Part shown: one piece after another, positions 40,631-43,062 of the stretch
How the letters are laid out: each line of letters starts with the position of its first letter
Numbering within the stretch: position 1 is the stretch's first letter
NCBI GenBank assembly: GCA_000436695.1
Contig: HF992623.1
Span: forward strand, 1 to 43,062
Reading direction: 5' to 3'
DNA length: 43,062 bases
Source of the DNA: Prevotella sp. CAG:1185
GTDB taxonomy: Bacteria > Bacteroidota > Bacteroidia > Bacteroidales > Bacteroidaceae
Notes under the pieces: generated by a model
What the model saw: the letters and a program-made list of their open reading frames with translations, nothing else
Databases searched by the model: none
What the model was told of the DNA's origin: nothing
Made by a program: the position numbers and the translations under genes

Positions 40631-41569
40631 TTATAATATTCTCACGCTTTTATGTTTATTCTTTCCTTTTTTATAAAGGTTTAGTGTTGTCTGGTAGCCG
40701 ATAAAAAGTTCATGGCTGCCGTTACCGATATTTATCGCCGAGGTGTACACCTCATAGCTGTAGCCTATGTTGATGCCGTGGAAGCTGCCGCCTACAAGCA
40801 CTGTAAACGAGTTGGTCGGACTGTATGACACGCCACCATAGAGCATTTTTTTGTCGTTGGTGTAGACCAGTCGGCCCGACACATCGCCCCTCCAGGCCAC
40901 TCCATCAGTGCGCAAAAGCACAGATGGATGTATTGTTAGAAACGGATTTCTTAGTTTAATATTGTATCCGCCGGTCAAATAAAATGTAGGATCAATCTGC
41001 AATTCATTAGTTTCGCCCAATTCTACGAGTGGCGAAGTAAGGTGCTGCCCCGACACGCCGACATACCATGGGCCGTGAGTATAATAAAGTCCGAAGCCTA
41101 CATCAAATGCGCTTCCGTTGACGTCTGATGTGGTAAATGCAGGGTCGCTTGAGTCTTCAATATCGAGTTTTGAACCGTCGAAACTTTCGCTGAGCATTCC
41201 AATCTGCACGCCCGCGCTTATCATTCCGCCAAAGAGTTTGTGCTTATAAGCATACTGTATCGCAAGACGCTGATGCGTGAAAAGACCGATCTGGTCGTTA
41301 AACAGCGAGAGTCCCACGCCATGGTAATTTTTAAGTAGATACAAAGGCATGTCAGCACCCACATACATCGAGCGCGGATTATTCTCAAATCCGGCAAAAC
41401 TGAGAGCGTAGACCGCTGCGATATTGAGCTTGGATGCCTTGCCCACCGAGCCCGGATTATAATAAGGCTCCAGATCCCAATAGTGACTGAAGGACGCGTC
41501 ATACTGCGCACTGACCCTTGAAGAGGCCAGCAACAACACTGATAATATGGTTAAAAGACGTATTCGCAC
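40631..41569 (-). CDS. porP: PorP/SprF-family type IX secretion outer-membrane protein
   Basis: The protein of about 313 residues is a barrel of the PorP/SprF family, first gene of the porP-gldKLMN operon. It begins SAQYDASFSHYWDLEPYYNP after a signal peptide (VRIRLLTILSVLLLASSRVSA), and shows family stretches QIGLFTHQRLAIQYAYKHKL and YVGVSGQHLTSPL. There is no in-frame ATG for the N-terminus: the open frame extends to a TTG at 41645-41647, but that lies beyond a terminator hairpin (41607-41641). GTG at 41569, which gives a normal signal peptide, is chosen; TTG at 41584 is the alternative. Confidence 0.85.
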   Translation of the reverse strand: MRIRLLTILSVLLLASSRVSAQYDASFSHYWDLEPYYNPGSVGKASKLNIAAVYALSFAGFENNPRSMYVGADMPLYLLKNYHGVGLSLFNDQIGLFTHQRLAIQYAYKHKLFGGMISAGVQIGMLSESFDGSKLDIEDSSDPAFTTSDVNGSAFDVGFGLYYTHGPWYVGVSGQHLTSPLVELGETNELQIDPTFYLTGGYNIKLRNPFLTIHPSVLLRTDGVAWRGDVSGRLVYTNDKKMLYGGVSYSPTNSFTVLVGGSFHGINIGYSYEVYTSAINIGNGSHELFIGYQTTLNLYKKGKNKHKSVRIL

Positions 41570-41606
41570 GACAATATAACGCAAGCCATGCAATTTTATT
41601 GTATGC

Positions 41607-41641
41607 AAAAGGGCGGCTCTTTTTGTTTGAGCTGCCCTTTT
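41607..41641 (-). terminator. Terminator between the DUF2795 gene and porP
   Basis: AAAAGGGCGGCTC (41607-41619) pairs with GAGCTGCCCTTTT (41629-41641) with one wobble pair. It lies 13 bp past the DUF2795 stop. It separates the type IX operon from the upstream genes, unless read through. Confidence 0.75.
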
Positions 41642-41653
41642 TATCAAATTAAA

Positions 41654-41875
41654 TCAATATTCGTCTTCATTAAACAAGAAATCCTCCTTGGTAGGATAGT
41701 CTGGCCATATATCCTCGATGCTTTCGTAAACATCGCCCTCGTCTTCTATTTCCTGCAGATTTTCCAGTACCTCCAGAGGAGCACCAGAGCGGATTGCATA
41801 GTCGATTAACTCGTCTTTTGTTGCAGGCCACGGTGCATCTTCGAGTTTTGAAGCTAATTCAAGTGTCCAATACAT
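41654..41875 (-). CDS. Small acidic DUF2795-family protein
   Basis: This 73-residue protein starts MYWTLELASKLEDAPWPATK, contains YAIRSGAPLEVLENL and is strongly acidic at the end (YPTKEDFLFNEDEY). This is the DUF2795 pattern common as one short gene in Bacteroidetes, with no known function. It lies 51 bp after the adenosyltransferase gene and is closed by the terminator at 41607. The conserved position before porP is notable but may be chance. Confidence 0.85.
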   Translation of the reverse strand: MYWTLELASKLEDAPWPATKDELIDYAIRSGAPLEVLENLQEIEDEGDVYESIEDIWPDYPTKEDFLFNEDEY

Positions 41876-41926
41876 AACCTTTAAAATTTACGTTTTTAAT
41901 CACCCACAAAAGTACTATAATTTTTC

Positions 41927-42496
41927 TTATTTGCAAGGTTTCTTCCAGATTTTTTCTCTCACTCCGTAAATAAAGTTTAATTTTCTCGCTAATACGAAAA
42001 GATAATCCGACAAACGGTTCATATACTGCAACACCTCAGGGTCGAGCTCGGTCTGCTCATTGAGTTTAAAGATGCGGCGCTCTGCTCTGCGGCACACCGT
42101 GCGGCATACATGAGCTATGGCAGCCTCGTGGGAACCGCCGGGCAAAATGAACGTGGTCTGAGGCGGTATGCCGGCATTGATGGCGTCGATTTCTTCTTCG
42201 AGGACCGTAACCTCTTCCGGATCCAGCGTATACGACGGAGCCAATGGGGTCTGAGTCTTGTCAGTGGCCAGATAAGAGCACACGGTGAACAGATTGCGCT
42301 GAGTGCGGTAGATCAGATTTTTATCGTCACCGTCTTTCATAAAAGACGCCAGCATGCCAAGCTGCGCGCTGAGCTCGTCAACAGTGCCATAAGCCTCAAT
42401 GCGTGCGTTTGTTTTCTCTACTCTGACGCCTCCCACCAAACTTGTGGTTCCTTTATCGCCAGTCTTTGTATATACCTTCGTCATCTTCATAGCCAT
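41927..42496 (-). CDS. Cob(I)alamin adenosyltransferase, PduO type
   Basis: The 189-residue enzyme transfers adenosyl from ATP to cob(I)alamin, making coenzyme B12. The ATP site is KVYTKTGDKGTTSLVGG, followed by RIEAYGTVDELSAQLGML, FILPGGSHEAAIAHVCRTVC and YMNRLSDYLFVLARKLN, as in the PduO/MMAB family of helical trimers. ATGs at 42490 and 42484 are alternative starts; most relatives begin near the last. It lies 7 bp after the methyltransferase-like gene and is likely cotranscribed with it. Confidence 0.92.
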   Translation of the reverse strand: MAMKMTKVYTKTGDKGTTSLVGGVRVEKTNARIEAYGTVDELSAQLGMLASFMKDGDDKNLIYRTQRNLFTVCSYLATDKTQTPLAPSYTLDPEEVTVLEEEIDAINAGIPPQTTFILPGGSHEAAIAHVCRTVCRRAERRIFKLNEQTELDPEVLQYMNRLSDYLFVLARKLNFIYGVREKIWKKPCK

Positions 42497-42503
42497 AATG
42501 GAT

Positions 42504-43062
42504 TTAAAAGTTAATTATGTAATTTTGTTTATAACGTTTCTCGTCAAAAAATACCAGCCCGCAATAATATAGGTCGAACGTTACCACGCCGGGTTCTTCA
42601 CGCACGATACGGCGCCATTTGCGATTTGTGTCACTGTCTGTATGTATGCCATGCACCACCACCGCTGAACCGGCACGGGCAGCACTGCATACAGAGGCAA
42701 ACAAATCGTCGAATCCATTGCCCGGAACGAGTCTTACAATAAAACGTCCTCCACTACCGTTAAGCATGTCAAGAAAACGTACAGGCGAAATGTCAGAACT
42801 TACTTTCTCGATATGTGCCTTACGGCATCCGGCATTGAAATATGCGCCATAAGCGCCGCTTGAATCATCAAAGTTGACAATGAGCGACGGCTGAACGCTG
42901 TTGGCAAGACGAAGGCAAAGCTCACAAATCTTACGTTCAACTACCTCCAGACCGGGATAACTCAATGACAGACTGTCATAGGCATAATAAGGATAATGCT
43001 CGTTGATAACATAACGCACCATACGATAGGCCCACGGCGACTGAACGCCAAAGCCGCGGCTG
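42504..43062 (-). CDS. Methyltransferase-like protein, N-terminus cut by right edge
   Basis: The frame stays open to the window end, so the gene is partial; codons upstream of the ATG at 43022 read SRGFGVQSPWAYR, which matches the (H/F)GVxSP start of a Bacteroidetes methyltransferase-like family. The end, FDLYYCGLVFFDEKRYKQNY, is also typical of it. In place of the usual glycine-rich SAM motif (like LEIGTSLG) it has LIVNFDDSSGAYG, which looks degenerate. Catalytic activity is therefore doubtful. It precedes the adenosyltransferase gene by 7 bp. Confidence 0.7.
   Translation of the reverse strand, partial: SRGFGVQSPWAYRMVRYVINEHYPYYAYDSLSLSYPGLEVVERKICELCLRLANSVQPSLIVNFDDSSGAYGAYFNAGCRKAHIEKVSSDISPVRFLDMLNGSGGRFIVRLVPGNGFDDLFASVCSAARAGSAVVVHGIHTDSDTNRKWRRIVREEPGVVTFDLYYCGLVFFDEKRYKQNYIINF

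Overview
The window is chromosomal DNA from a member of the Bacteroidota, most likely a Prevotellaceae-type member of the Bacteroidales. Evidence: a complete type IX secretion core operon (porP, gldK, gldL, gldM, gldN), promoters of the Bacteroidetes type (TTTG or TTG about 19-20 bp before TAnnTTTG), an rpsU-xerC-hpf-tRNA cluster typical of Bacteroidales, several PorT-like and TonB-dependent outer-membrane proteins, and intergenic palindromes of the kind seen in Prevotella. No rRNA, transposase, prophage or CRISPR array was found.

Layout. 1-1711: a translation cluster on the minus strand (rpsU, xerC, hpf, then a tRNA, probably Thr, cut by the left edge). 1871-9618: a small outer-membrane barrel, a 939-bp gene-free stretch rich in palindromes, an aminopeptidase P, malate dehydrogenase on the plus strand, and an M16 zinc protease. 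9912-13243: a multi-domain secreted protein with a type IX-like C-terminus, followed in the same transcript by a 58-residue peptide gene. 13244-13868: gene-free, with a nested palindromic element built on six alternating copies of ACTCATCAC. 13869-19604: a barrel protein of the DUF4421 type, then a TonB-dependent receptor and a surface lipoprotein that look like one uptake system. 19707-24369: gamma carbonic anhydrase, FlK-like thioesterase, an AT-rich patch with a small secreted protein and many hairpins, a metallophosphoesterase and an AraC regulator. 24399-31346: kdtA and gltX on the minus strand, divergent from a PgpH-like HD phosphohydrolase and a FadL-type porin. 31463-43062: a long minus-strand block with priA, a ferredoxin-nitroreductase, a PorT-like barrel, the type IX operon, a DUF2795 protein, a cobalamin adenosyltransferase and a methyltransferase-like protein cut by the right edge.

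How it works together. The gldKLMN/porP products form the periplasmic ring and the proton-driven motor that export proteins carrying C-terminal sorting signals; the protein at 10016-12955 is a plausible cargo. Much of the rest is housekeeping (translation, LPS core, central carbon, replication restart) plus envelope transport. The least explained parts are the 58-residue peptide after the cargo gene, the nested ACTCATCAC palindrome, a 15-bp inverted repeat laid over a promoter at 20876-20926, an in-frame stop in the signal-peptide region of the DUF4421-type gene, and the dispersed palindromes. Start codons were often moved downstream of the longest open frame because a -7 promoter box lies on or after the upstream start.
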